Assembly: GCA_902984215.1 (NCBI GenBank)
Contig: CADWAF010001016.1
Span: 1 to 15,673 of the forward strand
Reading direction: 5' to 3'
DNA: 15,673 nt
DNA from: Willaertia magna
Taxonomy: Eukaryota; Heterolobosea; Eutetramitea; Acrasida; Naegleriidae
Shown here: positions 15,581-15,673 of the stretch, piece by piece
Position numbering within the stretch: the first letter of the stretch is position 1
How the letters are laid out: each line of letters starts with the position of its first letter
Program-made: the position numbers and the translations under genes
Notes under the pieces: model-generated
The model's input: only the letters and a program-made list of their open reading frames with translations
Database searches by the model: none
Told to the model about the DNA's origin: nothing

Positions 15581-15673
15581 TTAGTACATTGGGAATTCTT
15601 TGTCAACTTGTCTCCAAGAGTTAACACCTCCATCTATATTCTTCACATTTTTGTAACCTTTTTCTAACAATAA
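15581..15673 (-). CDS. C-terminal end of a rhodanese-domain protein (partial), possibly UBA4/MOCS3
   Basis: The last 30 codons and the TAA (15583-15581) of a minus-strand gene enter from the right edge. The peptide includes LEKGYKNVKNIDGGVNSW followed by RQVDKEFPMY at the end. A Gly-Tyr...Asn-Val...Gly-Gly...Trp pattern is the usual end of a rhodanese (sulfurtransferase) domain. The finish VDxEFPxY at the extreme C-terminus is like MOCS3/UBA4, the E1-like enzyme that activates the URM1 and MOCS2A sulfur carriers for tRNA thiolation and molybdenum cofactor synthesis. The catalytic Cys and the adenylyltransferase domain would lie outside the window, so a stand-alone rhodanese remains possible. 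It sits 117 bp downstream of the RCC1-like start codon on the same strand. Confidence 0.6.
   Translation of the reverse strand, partial: LLLEKGYKNVKNIDGGVNSWRQVDKEFPMY

Overview
This is a compact stretch of a nuclear genome from a unicellular eukaryote. The DNA is AT-rich and uses the standard code. The window holds eukaryote-only families: SARAF, the BLOC-1 subunit 2, Fused/STK36 kinase, METTL1 and a mitochondrial NUBPL. It also has five very short GT-AG introns (40-49 bp), A-rich start contexts and almost no intergenic space. A Fused kinase and a complex I assembly factor fit an aerobic protist that is probably flagellated. My best guess is a heterolobosean such as Naegleria, but this rests on style and gene content rather than on a diagnostic marker.

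Positions 1-5468 are a tandem duplication of a divergent gene pair. One gene (minus strand) encodes an acidic, very long coiled-coil protein whose C-terminal part is an array of 11-residue (hendecad) repeats. The other (plus strand) encodes SARAF/TMEM66, an ER membrane regulator of store-operated calcium entry. The left unit has the long coiled-coil gene, which runs off the window, and a SARAF lacking its conserved C-terminal tail. The right unit has a coiled-coil gene cut short in the hendecad array and a full-length SARAF. The junction lies at about 3167-3180. Identity between the copies is patchy, with two long identical islands inside more diverged sequence, which suggests gene conversion.

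Positions 5469-6231 hold a gene-poor stretch with one doubtful small ORF and a small helical protein gene of unknown function. Positions 6232-8994 carry BLOC1S2 (lysosome-related organelle and endosome traffic), a PEX7-like WD40 protein (possible peroxisomal PTS2 receptor) and NUBPL/IND1 (mitochondrial Fe-S P-loop ATPase for complex I). The last two converge with overlapping stop codons.

Positions 9014-12807 are one five-exon gene for a Fused/STK36-type kinase with a C-terminal armadillo array. Splicing its four tiny introns gives a continuous 1207-residue protein. METTL1 (tRNA m7G46 methyltransferase) diverges from it. A two-exon RCC1-like gene and the last 30 codons of a rhodanese-domain gene (possibly UBA4/MOCS3) fill the right end. 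Apart from the duplicated pair, the genes look like unrelated housekeeping functions packed tightly together.
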